A DNA stretch of 64,000 bases. Source: Clostridium sp. Lineage in GTDB: Bacteria > Bacillota > Clostridia > Lachnospirales > Lachnospiraceae. The position numbers and the translations under genes are program-made. Under the pieces are notes generated by a model, which worked only from the letters and a program-made list of their open reading frames with translations, ran no database searches and was not told the DNA's origin. The stretch is from NCBI GenBank assembly GCA_018377235.1, contig JAGZZT010000011.1:1-64000 (forward strand), written 5' to 3'. Positions 42,607 through 50,678 of this stretch are shown here, piece after piece. Numbering within the stretch: position 1 is the first letter of the stretch; every line of letters begins with the position of its first letter.

Positions 42607-42774
42607 TTCAATCCTTTTTATGCTTATTCCTGTTTTAATTATTCCTGCTTATCAAGAGCCATTTTTTATTTTATCACAGCCTGCAGAAATGGGAAAGAGA
42701 GGAACAACATCTGCATATTTGCCAGCAGCCAAGTTCAGTTACGATTTTCGTACATAATTTCCGGGGATATTATA

Positions 42775-42803
42775 TTGAGGATCCACCGTTAAAATGATAT
42801 ACT
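42775..42803 (+). promoter_or_regulatory. galK promoter
   Basis: TTGAGG (42775-42780), 17 bp, TATACT (42798-42803). The leader that follows has a TGCCG/CGGCA stem-loop at about 42822-42848 before the AAGGAG site. The rest of 42607-42774 shows nothing clear. Confidence 0.65.
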
Positions 42804-42888
42804 TAAATAGAAATAAGGACTGCCGTCTATGTGCGAGGGAAGGCGGCATGATATGATATAAGTATCAGGGGCGAAGGAGAACCGAATT

Positions 42889-44178
42889 ATGATGATTCAA
42901 GAGACATTAAAGAAACTCGATACAGACGAAGCCAAAACATTGATGGAGACGCTTTACGGAGCAGCCCAGTCAGAGGAAAATAAGGCCCGCTACCGCCATG
43001 TAGCAGAGGGATTTTTAAAGGAATACGGCGATGGAGACATACTGTTATTCAGTTCTCCGGGACGGACGGAAATCAGCGGAAACCACACGGATCACAATCA
43101 TGGAAAAGTTCTGGCGGGAAGCATTAACTTAGACTGTGTGGGAGCGGCAGCCAAGAATGGCACAGACACCGTCCGTATTTTAAGCGAAACTTTCCATCAG
43201 AAATTTATCATCAATTTAAAAGATTTAAAACCCAGCAGGGATATGGCTGGAACGATTGACCTGACTAAGGGAATTCTTCAGGGCTTTAAGGAGAGAGGGT
43301 TTGAAATCGGCGGTTTTGACGCGTTTATCACCAGCAACGTAATCAGCTCTGCAGGTGTCAGCTCCTCCGCATCCTATGAAATGCTGATCTGCGCCATGTT
43401 AAATAAGTTCTTTAACGCCGGAAGAATGAATGTGGTAGATTACGCTCATATTGGAAAATATTCAGAGAATAAGTTTTGGAACAAGGCGTCAGGACTGCTG
43501 GATCAGATGGCCTGTGCAGTAGGCGGTCTGATTACGATTGACTTTAAAAAGCCGGAGACTCCGGCTGTGGAGAAAATTGACTTTGACTTCAGCGCGCAGG
43601 ATCACAGCCTGATCATTGTAAATACAGGCAAGGGACATGCTGATTTAAGCGCTGATTACTCCTCTGTTCCCCAGGAGATGAAAAAGGTGGCAGAGTTCTT
43701 TGGAAAGGAAGTCTGCGCTGACATTGAGGAAAAAGAGGTAATTGAGAATCTGGCGAAAGTGAGAGCCTATGCAGGAGACCGCTCTGTGATGAGAGCCCTT
43801 CATTTCTTTGAGGAGAATAAGAGAGTTGAGGATCAGGTGGCCGCGCTGAAGGCGAAGGACTTTGATACCTTCCTTCAGAAGATTACCGAGTCGGGAAATT
43901 CTTCCTGGAAATGGCTTCAGAACTGCTATACCACAGCTGATGTGCAGGAGCAGGGAATCTGTGTAGCGCTGGCTCTGACAGAGATGTTTATTGCAGAGAA
44001 AAAGCGGGGAGCCTGCCGTGTACACGGAGGAGGCTTTGCCGGCGTGATTATGGCTATGCTTCCAAATGAGCTGGTGGACGAATATACAGCGTACATAGAG
44101 GCAGCTCTTGGAAAGGGGAATGCTTACCGCATGAGTATCCGCCCTTACGGAGCAGTCTGCGTAAATGATTTGATGTAG
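42889..44178 (+). CDS. galK: Galactokinase
   Basis: A 429-residue GHMP kinase that phosphorylates galactose at C1 in the Leloir pathway. SSPGRTEISGNHTDHNHGK near 55-73 is the galactokinase signature with the sugar-binding E and D residues; GVSSSASYE near 160-168 is the ATP-binding loop; VHGGGFAGVI near 383-392 is the third GHMP motif. It is about 40 residues longer than E. coli GalK, with an extended N-terminus of the type common in Lachnospiraceae. galT and galE are not in the window; the gene lies alone behind its own promoter, followed by an AlkD-like gene after 28 bp. Confidence 0.93.
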   Translation: MMIQETLKKLDTDEAKTLMETLYGAAQSEENKARYRHVAEGFLKEYGDGDILLFSSPGRTEISGNHTDHNHGKVLAGSINLDCVGAAAKNGTDTVRILSETFHQKFIINLKDLKPSRDMAGTIDLTKGILQGFKERGFEIGGFDAFITSNVISSAGVSSSASYEMLICAMLNKFFNAGRMNVVDYAHIGKYSENKFWNKASGLLDQMACAVGGLITIDFKKPETPAVEKIDFDFSAQDHSLIIVNTGKGHADLSADYSSVPQEMKKVAEFFGKEVCADIEEKEVIENLAKVRAYAGDRSVMRALHFFEENKRVEDQVAALKAKDFDTFLQKITESGNSSWKWLQNCYTTADVQEQGICVALALTEMFIAEKKRGACRVHGGGFAGVIMAMLPNELVDEYTAYIEAALGKGNAYRMSIRPYGAVCVNDLM

Positions 44179-44206
44179 TGCGAAAGCAGATGTACAATCA
44201 GAGCAG

Positions 44207-44929
44207 ATGAGGGAATACACAGAAATTCAAAAAGAACTGATTTCTCTGGCTGATGAGCCGTACCGCCAGTTTCACAGCAGGCTTCTTCCAGGAACAGACC
44301 ATATTTTGGGAGTCCGCCTTCCAGTTCTAAGGAAAATGGCAGGACGTCTCCTGAAGGAGGAGGGAGTCTTCTGCCTGGAACGCCTGACAGATGAAACTTA
44401 TGAAGAACTGCAGCTGCAGGGACTGATAATCGGCTCAGCCCGGGAGGACGCTGGGGAAAAGCTTGAAAGAATCAGGAGATTTGTGGATAAAATTGATAAC
44501 TGGGCTGTGTGTGATACCTTTTGCACCAGTCTCAGGTTTACCAGAAAGAATCAAGAGAAGGTTCTTGATTTTTTAAAACCTTATATTTTATCAAGCCGGG
44601 AATTTGAAGCCAGATTTGCAGCAGTCATGCTGTTAAGCTGGTATGCGGACGAGGCCTATATTTTAGAGACTCTGCGTCTTCTGGATCAGATCAGACAGCC
44701 GGATTATTACGCCAGTATGGCTGTGGCGTGGGCGGTTTCTGTCTGCTATGTGAAATTTCCGGAAATTACTATGAAATACCTGACAGAGTGGAATACTCTG
44801 GAGGAGGATACTTACCGCAGAGCGCTTCAGAAGATTCTGGAGTCAAACCGGGCGGATCAGGAGCAGAAGCGGCAAATCCGGCTGCTGCGGGAAGGTGTTT
44901 CCAGACGGGAATCAAGGGGACGTTTATAG
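44207..44929 (+). CDS. DNA alkylation repair protein (AlkD-like HEAT repeat glycosylase)
   Basis: A 240-residue all-helical protein of the AlkD family, DNA glycosylases built from HEAT-like repeats that remove bulky or cationic alkyl purines. FHSRLLPGTDHILGVRLPVLRKMA near 21-44, KIDNWAVCDTFC near 95-106 and FEARFAAVMLLSWY near 126-139 are typical: the Trp and Asp in DNWAVCD and the Arg in FEARF are the substrate-contact residues. It probably shares a transcript with galK and with the next gene. Confidence 0.9.
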   Translation: MREYTEIQKELISLADEPYRQFHSRLLPGTDHILGVRLPVLRKMAGRLLKEEGVFCLERLTDETYEELQLQGLIIGSAREDAGEKLERIRRFVDKIDNWAVCDTFCTSLRFTRKNQEKVLDFLKPYILSSREFEARFAAVMLLSWYADEAYILETLRLLDQIRQPDYYASMAVAWAVSVCYVKFPEITMKYLTEWNTLEEDTYRRALQKILESNRADQEQKRQIRLLREGVSRRESRGRL

Positions 44930-44950
44930 AAGCAGAAGGGAGGTTCTGTT

Positions 44951-45592
44951 ATGGGAAATAAAAATTTGATTATTACCATTGAGCGGGAGTATGGAAGCGG
45001 AGGCAGGATTGTAGGCAGGAAGCTGGCGGAGGATCTGGGAATTCATTTTTACGATGATGAAATTTTAAAGCTTACCTCAGAGAAGAGCGCTATTGGGGAG
45101 GAGTATTTCCGTCTGGCGGACGAGAAGGCGGGAAATAATCTGCTCCACCGGATTGTAGGCAGGAAGCTGGACTTTACAGAGGAGCCGGTATTGAGCGGAA
45201 ATGTAACAGCACCTGAGAATCTGTTCCGGTTTCAGTCTTCTGTGATCAGGGAACTGGCCAGAGAGGAGTCCTGCATTATCGTGGGAAGAGCGGCTGGCTA
45301 TGTGCTGGATCAGGAGGAGGAACTGGAACGGCTGATCCGAATTTTTGTCTGTGCTGATAAGGTGAGAAGAGTGCAGCGAGTGATGGAGGTAGATGCCATC
45401 GACGAGGAGAGGGCGAAACGCCGAATTAAAAAAATGGAGAAATCCAGACGGGAATATTACAAGTATTTCACAGGAAGCGAATGGCACAACATGAAGAATT
45501 ATGATCTGACCATCAATACGACAAACCTGGATCTGGATCAGACAGCAGAGCTGGTGAAGGACTACATTCGTCTGAAAGGATTTGACAAATAG
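44951..45592 (+). CDS. Cytidylate kinase-like protein
   Basis: A 213-residue P-loop kinase of the cytidylate-kinase-like (CMK2) family. ITIEREYGSGGRIVGRKLAE near 8-27 is a P-loop of the family's G-x-G-G type, lacking the standard GKS/T; IIVGRAAGYVL near 111-121 and the RIKKMEKSRREYYKYF lid near 157-172 also fit. It is a paralogue of CMP kinase, widespread in Clostridia, with no settled substrate. A clear GGGAGG lies 7 bases before ATG. Confidence 0.87.
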   Translation: MGNKNLIITIEREYGSGGRIVGRKLAEDLGIHFYDDEILKLTSEKSAIGEEYFRLADEKAGNNLLHRIVGRKLDFTEEPVLSGNVTAPENLFRFQSSVIRELAREESCIIVGRAAGYVLDQEEELERLIRIFVCADKVRRVQRVMEVDAIDEERAKRRIKKMEKSRREYYKYFTGSEWHNMKNYDLTINTTNLDLDQTAELVKDYIRLKGFDK

Positions 45593-45615
45593 GCGGGAAT
45601 TTGATAAATTAATAA

Positions 45616-45640
45616 GGCGCGTCTGAATACAGGACGCGCC
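45616..45640 (+). terminator. Hairpin after the cytidylate kinase-like gene
   Basis: GGCGCGTC (45616-45623) pairs perfectly with GACGCGCC (45633-45640); no T-run follows, so termination may be partial. Confidence 0.5.
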
Positions 45641-45741
45641 AATATAAGAAAGACACTGCCGGAGGCTATAGATTTTTCTGTTTCTGATTTAAACAGGGAA
45701 TCATAGTCTCCTTTTTTGTCGGAAGGGAGATAATTATATTT

Positions 45742-47103
45742 ATGGAACCAAGAGAGAATGTCATGGGGACGAAGCCGGTTTTTCCCCTTTTGATGTCTAT
45801 GTCCATTCCGCCGATGATTTCCATGCTGATTCAGTCTATGTACAATGTGGTGGACAGTATTTTCGTAGCCAGAATCAGCGAAAAGGCGCTGACGGCAGTC
45901 TCGCTGGCCTACCCGCTCCAGAATCTGATTTTAGCGGTGGCCGTAGGATATGGAGTGGGAATTAATGCCTGCATCGCCAAGAGTCTGGGGGCCAGAAAAC
46001 AGGAGGAGACTAACCGAGCGGCAGCTCATGGAATTTTGTTTACACTGCTCCACAGCCTGCTGTTTGTGCTGATTGGGCTTTTTTTTACGAAGCCCTTCCT
46101 GAGATTTTTTACTTCAGATCCTGAAACTTTTGCCATGGGATGCAGTTATACGTACATTGTAGTGTGTCTGTCGTTTGGAAGTATTTTTCATATTTACATT
46201 GAAAAAATGTTTCAGGCTACGGGAAACATGATTATGCCGATGATTCTGCAGGCGCTGGGAGCGCTGACTAATATTATTTTGGATCCGATTATGATTTTCG
46301 GTCTGTTTGGCTTCCCGGCCATGGGAGTGGCAGGAGCCGCTATTGCAACGGTGGCCGGACAAATGCTGGCCTGTGTTCTGGCGGTACTGCTCTTTATCTG
46401 GAAAGAAAAACAGATTCATATCAGCTTTAAGGGATTTCAGTTTGACAAGGCTGTGGCCATGAAAATTTACTCTGTGGGAATCCCGTCCTGCATTATGATG
46501 TCCCTGCCTTCCCTGCTGGTAGGTATTCTCAATGCGCTCCTGACCAGCTTTTCTTCTCTGGCTGTGGCTGTCTTTGGGCTGTATTACAAATTTCAAAGCT
46601 TCGTTTACATGCCGGAGAACGGTATTATCCAGGGAATGCGCCCGATTATGAGCTACAACTACGGAGCAGGATATCTGAAGCGGATGAAGGAAACGGTAAC
46701 CTGCAGCATGGTATCCTGCGGCGCAATTTTAGCGGCAGGGACAGTTCTTTTCCTGACAGTTCCAGGCCCGATTATGGGAATGTTCGGAGCAGAAGGAGAA
46801 ATGCTGGAGATGGGGGTTTCATGTCTCCGCCTGATCAGCCTGGGCTTTATTTTTTCAGCGGCGGGAACAGTGTTCTGCGGCTGTTTTGAGGCTCTGGGAC
46901 AGGGAGTCTATTCTTTGATTGTTTCCCTGATCCGTCAGCTGGTGGTAATCCCGCCTCTGGCTCTGCTGCTTTCAAAGAGCATGGGACTGGAGGGAGTCTG
47001 GCTTTCTTTCCCGGCAGCTGAGATTCTGGCAGCTGGAATTGGCTTTATTCTTTATAAAAAACAGATGAGACGGGTAAAAAAAGAGATTGGCGCAGAAAGG
47101 TAA
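45742..47103 (+). CDS. MATE-family efflux transporter
   Basis: A 453-residue membrane protein with twelve predicted transmembrane segments in two six-helix halves, as in MATE exporters that use sodium or proton gradients to expel cationic drugs or other compounds. SIPPMISMLIQSMYNVVDSIFVARI near the N-terminus and the repeat-related SVGIPSCIMMSLPSLLVGILNALL block in the second half are characteristic of the DinF/NorM-like group. GGGAGA precedes ATG. Substrate unknown. A hairpin spans its stop codon. Confidence 0.94.
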   Translation: MEPRENVMGTKPVFPLLMSMSIPPMISMLIQSMYNVVDSIFVARISEKALTAVSLAYPLQNLILAVAVGYGVGINACIAKSLGARKQEETNRAAAHGILFTLLHSLLFVLIGLFFTKPFLRFFTSDPETFAMGCSYTYIVVCLSFGSIFHIYIEKMFQATGNMIMPMILQALGALTNIILDPIMIFGLFGFPAMGVAGAAIATVAGQMLACVLAVLLFIWKEKQIHISFKGFQFDKAVAMKIYSVGIPSCIMMSLPSLLVGILNALLTSFSSLAVAVFGLYYKFQSFVYMPENGIIQGMRPIMSYNYGAGYLKRMKETVTCSMVSCGAILAAGTVLFLTVPGPIMGMFGAEGEMLEMGVSCLRLISLGFIFSAAGTVFCGCFEALGQGVYSLIVSLIRQLVVIPPLALLLSKSMGLEGVWLSFPAAEILAAGIGFILYKKQMRRVKKEIGAER

Positions 47104-47119
47104 TCACCTCTGCGCCAAT
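47086..47119. terminator. Bidirectional hairpin between MATE and LacI-kinase genes
   Basis: ATTGGCGCAGA (47086-47096) pairs perfectly with TCTGCGCCAAT (47109-47119); the MATE stop codon lies in the loop. It separates two convergent genes. Confidence 0.65.
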
Positions 47120-47134
47120 CGGCGTATGCAGATG

Positions 47135-49057
47135 CTAGTTTTTGCGTCCAGATGGTTTTAAAAGCTCCGGAGATTTCTGTTGGAGATACGTTTCCAGCGT
47201 ACTCTTATCAATGAGGGAAGGAACAACACCTTCCCGGGTAATGCAGAATCCGGCAGCATAGCCGGCAATCCGGATGGCATGCTCTAAATCAAAGCCATAC
47301 AGAAGATAGGAAGCCAGAGCGCTGATGAAGGCGTCGCCTGCGCCTGTGTTGTCAATGGCCGGAAAGTCGGAGGCGGGAAAATGTTTTACCCCCTCAGAAG
47401 AGCACAGCAGGCATCCGTCTGCTCCCAGTGTGACAATCACTGTACGGGCTCCCTGGCGCAACAGATCTGCAGCCTTTTCCTTTATGTCATCCGAACCGGG
47501 ACAGATCTCGTTCAGCTCTTCCAGATTTGGAACAAGAATATCAACCAGACGGAGAAGTTCAGGCTTTAAGGGACCGCAGGTCGCAGGTTTTAAAATGGTC
47601 TGTCCCCCATGGCTTTTGGTCAGCCGGCATGCCTCCTCCACCGTCTCCATGGGAATTTCCGTGCTGATCAGCGTGTAGGCAGCGTCCTTGAACAGATGGG
47701 CGCTGTTTTTTAGATCCTCCGGACACAGGGCGTCATTGGCTCCGGAAAGGATAGTGATCATAGATTCTCCGCCTGGTTCTACAAAGATATAGGCTCTTCC
47801 TGTGGGGAGAGCGTCATTTTTCCGGATACCGGAAGATTCCACAGAATGCTTGTGAAGCGTTTCATAGAGCATATCTGCCTCGGCGTCGTTGCCAACAGCA
47901 GTAATCAGAGAGACACGGTGCCCCAGCTTGGCGGCGCCTACTGCCTGGTTCATGCCTTTTCCTCCTGCATACTGGGCTGTGAGAGGAGTGCGGACAACCC
48001 GGCCTGAGGAAGGAAGCTGGGCCACCTTCAGGTAGATATCCACATTGCTGCTTCCTACAACGGCCATCTTTTTTGGAAACATGGAAAAGGGCAGCCCGAT
48101 GGTAGACAGGCTGTCCGGCTCAGGAAGCCAGGAAAAGACGGTGGATTCCAGCTGAACGCCGGCTCCATCGCTTTCTTCACGCTCAGTCAGACGGATCAGC
48201 TGTTCGCAGAGAAAGCGTCCAAACTGCTGATGGGGAATAGCGAAGGAGGAGATATCGGGAAACGGTGTTTTCAGCCGTCCGTCATCCCGCAGGGACAGAA
48301 GGGAGAAGTCTTCCGGTGTCTTGCAGTGGAGGATCAGACCTCTCTCGTAAAGCTCCAGGGCAGACGCGAAATGAGAGCAGAGGACAGCCGTGGTTCCGTG
48401 GCCTGCCAGGCGGTGAAGGAGGGCTGGAGTGATGCCGTGAAAGACCAGCTCCTCGCGGAACGGAAGCTGGTGGTCAAAGAGACATTTTTTGTAGCCTTCA
48501 AATAGGGCATCTGTCCGGCTTCCAGGAGAGAGCAGGCAGGCGATGTCCTGATGCCCATGCTCAATTAAAAGGCGGGCAGCTGCGTATCCCAGTCCCTGGT
48601 AGTCCAGATTTACGGCTCCAGGCAGAGAGCAGTTAAAAAAGAGGCAGGGAATACCAGCCTTCTCAAGCTCAGACGCATTCTGAAGACTTTCTGCTCCAAA
48701 CGCCTCCCACAGCACTGCGTCCACTCTGCTTCTGAAAAATGAGGACAGAGCTTTTTTTTCACCTTCTAAGGAAGAACCAGAGTCAGAAATCAGGACTCCG
48801 TAACCCAGCTCCCGGGCCCGCTCCAGAATTCCGTTTAAGGTGGTCCGGACAGTGGAGGAGCGCAGCAGCACGCCGATGAGAAAGGTTTTTCCGGAAGGCG
48901 TCATAACAGAAGCATAAGGCGTGTAATTGTAATCCCTGGCGATTTTTAGAACCTTTTCTCTGGTTTCCTGGCTGATTGTGCCGTCTTTCCGATTCATAAC
49001 CTTGGAGACTGTGGAGACGGAAACGCCTGCCAGCCGTGCAATATCTTTAATATTCAT
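47135..49057 (-). CDS. LacI-family regulator fused to a PfkB/ribokinase-type sugar kinase
   Basis: A 640-residue fusion. Residues 1-60 are a LacI helix-turn-helix (NIKDIARLAGVSVSTVSKVMN), about 60-315 the periplasmic-binding-like sensor, and about 330-630 a complete ribokinase domain with VVGSSNVDIYLKVAQLP, YAGGKGMNQAVGAAKLG and the catalytic DNTGAGDAF near 578-586. The kinase motifs appear intact. It is divergent from the nucleoside uptake operon and probably represses it, the ligand being ribose or a nucleoside breakdown product; the kinase half would phosphorylate the same sugar. Promoter on the minus strand: TTGTCT (49112-49107), 17 bp, TATACT (49089-49084). GAGAGGAG precedes ATG. Confidence 0.93.
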   Translation of the reverse strand: MNIKDIARLAGVSVSTVSKVMNRKDGTISQETREKVLKIARDYNYTPYASVMTPSGKTFLIGVLLRSSTVRTTLNGILERARELGYGVLISDSGSSLEGEKKALSSFFRSRVDAVLWEAFGAESLQNASELEKAGIPCLFFNCSLPGAVNLDYQGLGYAAARLLIEHGHQDIACLLSPGSRTDALFEGYKKCLFDHQLPFREELVFHGITPALLHRLAGHGTTAVLCSHFASALELYERGLILHCKTPEDFSLLSLRDDGRLKTPFPDISSFAIPHQQFGRFLCEQLIRLTEREESDGAGVQLESTVFSWLPEPDSLSTIGLPFSMFPKKMAVVGSSNVDIYLKVAQLPSSGRVVRTPLTAQYAGGKGMNQAVGAAKLGHRVSLITAVGNDAEADMLYETLHKHSVESSGIRKNDALPTGRAYIFVEPGGESMITILSGANDALCPEDLKNSAHLFKDAAYTLISTEIPMETVEEACRLTKSHGGQTILKPATCGPLKPELLRLVDILVPNLEELNEICPGSDDIKEKAADLLRQGARTVIVTLGADGCLLCSSEGVKHFPASDFPAIDNTGAGDAFISALASYLLYGFDLEHAIRIAGYAAGFCITREGVVPSLIDKSTLETYLQQKSPELLKPSGRKN

Positions 49058-49083
49058 AGTCGATCTCCTCTCTGTATCATAAA

Positions 49084-49141
49084 AGTATACCCCCTGAATC
49101 GGGTAAAGACAAGGGCAAGTAAGAAAAATGGTTTCGGAAAC
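49084..49141 (-). promoter_or_regulatory. LacI-kinase promoter and candidate operator O1
   Basis: Minus strand TTGTCT (49112-49107) and TATACT (49089-49084), 17 bp apart. GTTTCGGAAAC (49131-49141), an inverted repeat, lies just upstream and is a candidate LacI-family site. Confidence 0.6.
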
Positions 49142-49257
49142 TTCGGTATTTGTAGAAAAACTTGAGAATGAAAACAGATTTGAAACTGAGCATGGTAAAT
49201 CTCGTTAAAAAAGTGCCGATTGAAAAAAGAAAATATATACAAAAATGACGAAAGATA

Positions 49258-49365
49258 TTGACAAATATGATTTTGGGATGTATGATTTGACTATCAGAGA
49301 AAATGATGTAGGAAAATTGTTTCCTAGATTCCTGCATCATGAAAGAGCAGTATGGAAACCGAAAC
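49258..49365 (+). promoter_or_regulatory. Promoter of the nucleoside uptake operon and candidate operators O2 and O3
   Basis: TTGACA (49258-49263), 17 bp and TATGAT (49281-49286) form a strong promoter. Downstream of the start lie AGGAAAATTGTTTCCT (49310-49325), with AGGAAA/TTTCCT symmetry, and GGAAACCGAAAC (49354-49365), both sharing the GGAAAC/GTTTCC core of O1. Sites there would block transcription when bound. Confidence 0.7.
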
Positions 49366-49385
49366 AGTATGGAGGAGGAGAAAAC

Positions 49386-50501
49386 ATGAAGAAAAGAGCG
49401 TTGTGTCTGTTAATGGCAGGTATGATGTGCGTAAGCCTGGCAGGCTGCGGTTCATCAGACGGCGGCAAGGAGACTACGAAGGCGGCAGAAGGAGGCTCCG
49501 CAGCGGCAGAGGACGGAAAGACAGAGGATAAGGAAGCCTCTGAGGATGCTGTCCGTGTGTGCATCGTGTACACAGGAAACCTGGGAGACAAATCCTATAA
49601 CGATTCCTGTAACATGGGCGCTCAGAAGGCAGTGGAGGACTTTGGAATCGAGTTGAAATCTCTGGAGGGAACCACAGCCCAGGAGTGGGAGGCTAACCTG
49701 GTAGCAGCCTGCGAGGAAGGCTATGATCTGATTATCGGCGCTTCTTCTAATATCGCAGATTATGTGACAAAGCACGCACCGAACTATCCTGACACCAAGT
49801 TTGCAGTTATCGACACCACCGTTGATCTTCCGAACGTAGAGTCTATCAGCTTTGCTCAGAATCAGGGTTCCTTCCTGGCAGGCGCTGCAGCAGCTATGTT
49901 CACACAGAAGACAGATATTGAAGGTGTAAATGAAGATCATGTAATCGGCTGGGTAGGCGGAATGGATATTCCGGTTCTTCACGATTTCTATGTAGGATAT
50001 GAGCAGGGCGCAAAATACATTGACCCGGATATCACAATTCTTCAGGCATTTGCAGGAACATGGACAGACCCGTTAAAGGGTAAGGAACTGACACTGGCTC
50101 AGTATGAGCAGGGTGCAGATATTGTCATGAACGTAGCTTCCGGCACAGGCCCTGGAATCCTTGAGGCAGCAAAAGAGGCAGGAAAGTATGCAATCGGCGT
50201 AGACTTAAATCAGGATAACGATCAGCCTGGACACGTTCTTACTTCTATGGTAAAGAGAGTGGACAACGCATGCTATCTGGTTATTCAGTCTGTAGTAGAA
50301 GGAACTTTTGAGGGCGGAAGCACTCAGTACCTGACTTTAAGCGAGGGCGGCGTAAGCTTAACTGATTTCGCTGTTATGAAGGAAGCCCTTGGAGATAAGT
50401 TCCCGCAGGATATCGTAGACAAGTGTGAAGAGCTTCAGGAGAAGATCGTCTCCGGAGAGATCGTAGTTGAGAATTACGAGGGATTCGGCGCAGAGCAGTA
50501 A
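49386..50501 (+). CDS. BMP-family nucleoside-binding lipoprotein
   Basis: A 371-residue extracellular binding lipoprotein (Med/BmpA/PnrA type) for a nucleoside ABC transporter. Lipobox LAGC (Cys21), an acidic linker (about 25-58), then the domain starting VRVCIVYTGNLGDKSYNDSC with the conserved D and N residues that hold the ribose, and VGWVGGMDIPVLHDFYVGYEQG near 180-200. ATG 49386 is preceded by GGAGGAGG; the in-frame start at 49245 lies before the promoter. First gene of the operon, with two hairpins separating it from the ATPase gene. Confidence 0.94.
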   Translation: MKKRALCLLMAGMMCVSLAGCGSSDGGKETTKAAEGGSAAAEDGKTEDKEASEDAVRVCIVYTGNLGDKSYNDSCNMGAQKAVEDFGIELKSLEGTTAQEWEANLVAACEEGYDLIIGASSNIADYVTKHAPNYPDTKFAVIDTTVDLPNVESISFAQNQGSFLAGAAAAMFTQKTDIEGVNEDHVIGWVGGMDIPVLHDFYVGYEQGAKYIDPDITILQAFAGTWTDPLKGKELTLAQYEQGADIVMNVASGTGPGILEAAKEAGKYAIGVDLNQDNDQPGHVLTSMVKRVDNACYLVIQSVVEGTFEGGSTQYLTLSEGGVSLTDFAVMKEALGDKFPQDIVDKCEELQEKIVSGEIVVENYEGFGAEQ

Positions 50502-50544
50502 GCACCAGCAGAGTCCTAAATACACAGCAGATGAAACAGGCGGT

Positions 50545-50642
50545 GAGGGGGGAGTGTCGCAGAATGATATGGGATCACAGCGATTTCACATCAGGAACGG
50601 CGCTCCCCCCTCTTTGGGTAAAGCGCCCTGGCAGACCAGGGC
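50545..50642 (+). promoter_or_regulatory. Tandem hairpins between binding-protein and ATPase genes
   Basis: GAGGGGGGAG (50545-50554) pairs with CTCCCCCCTC (50603-50612), and GCCCTGG (50625-50631) pairs with CCAGGGC (50636-50642); both stems are perfect. Such structures after a binding-protein gene usually stabilise its mRNA and reduce read-through, so that the binding protein is made in excess. Confidence 0.65.
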
Positions 50643-50678
50643 TTCAAATTCACAGGAGCGTACAGGACGGAGGAAACA

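Noticed and set aside
49353..49366. CcpA cre site in TGGAAACCGAAACA before the BMP gene
   Set aside because: The central CG is displaced by one base from the cre consensus; a LacI-family site of the adjacent regulator is more likely.
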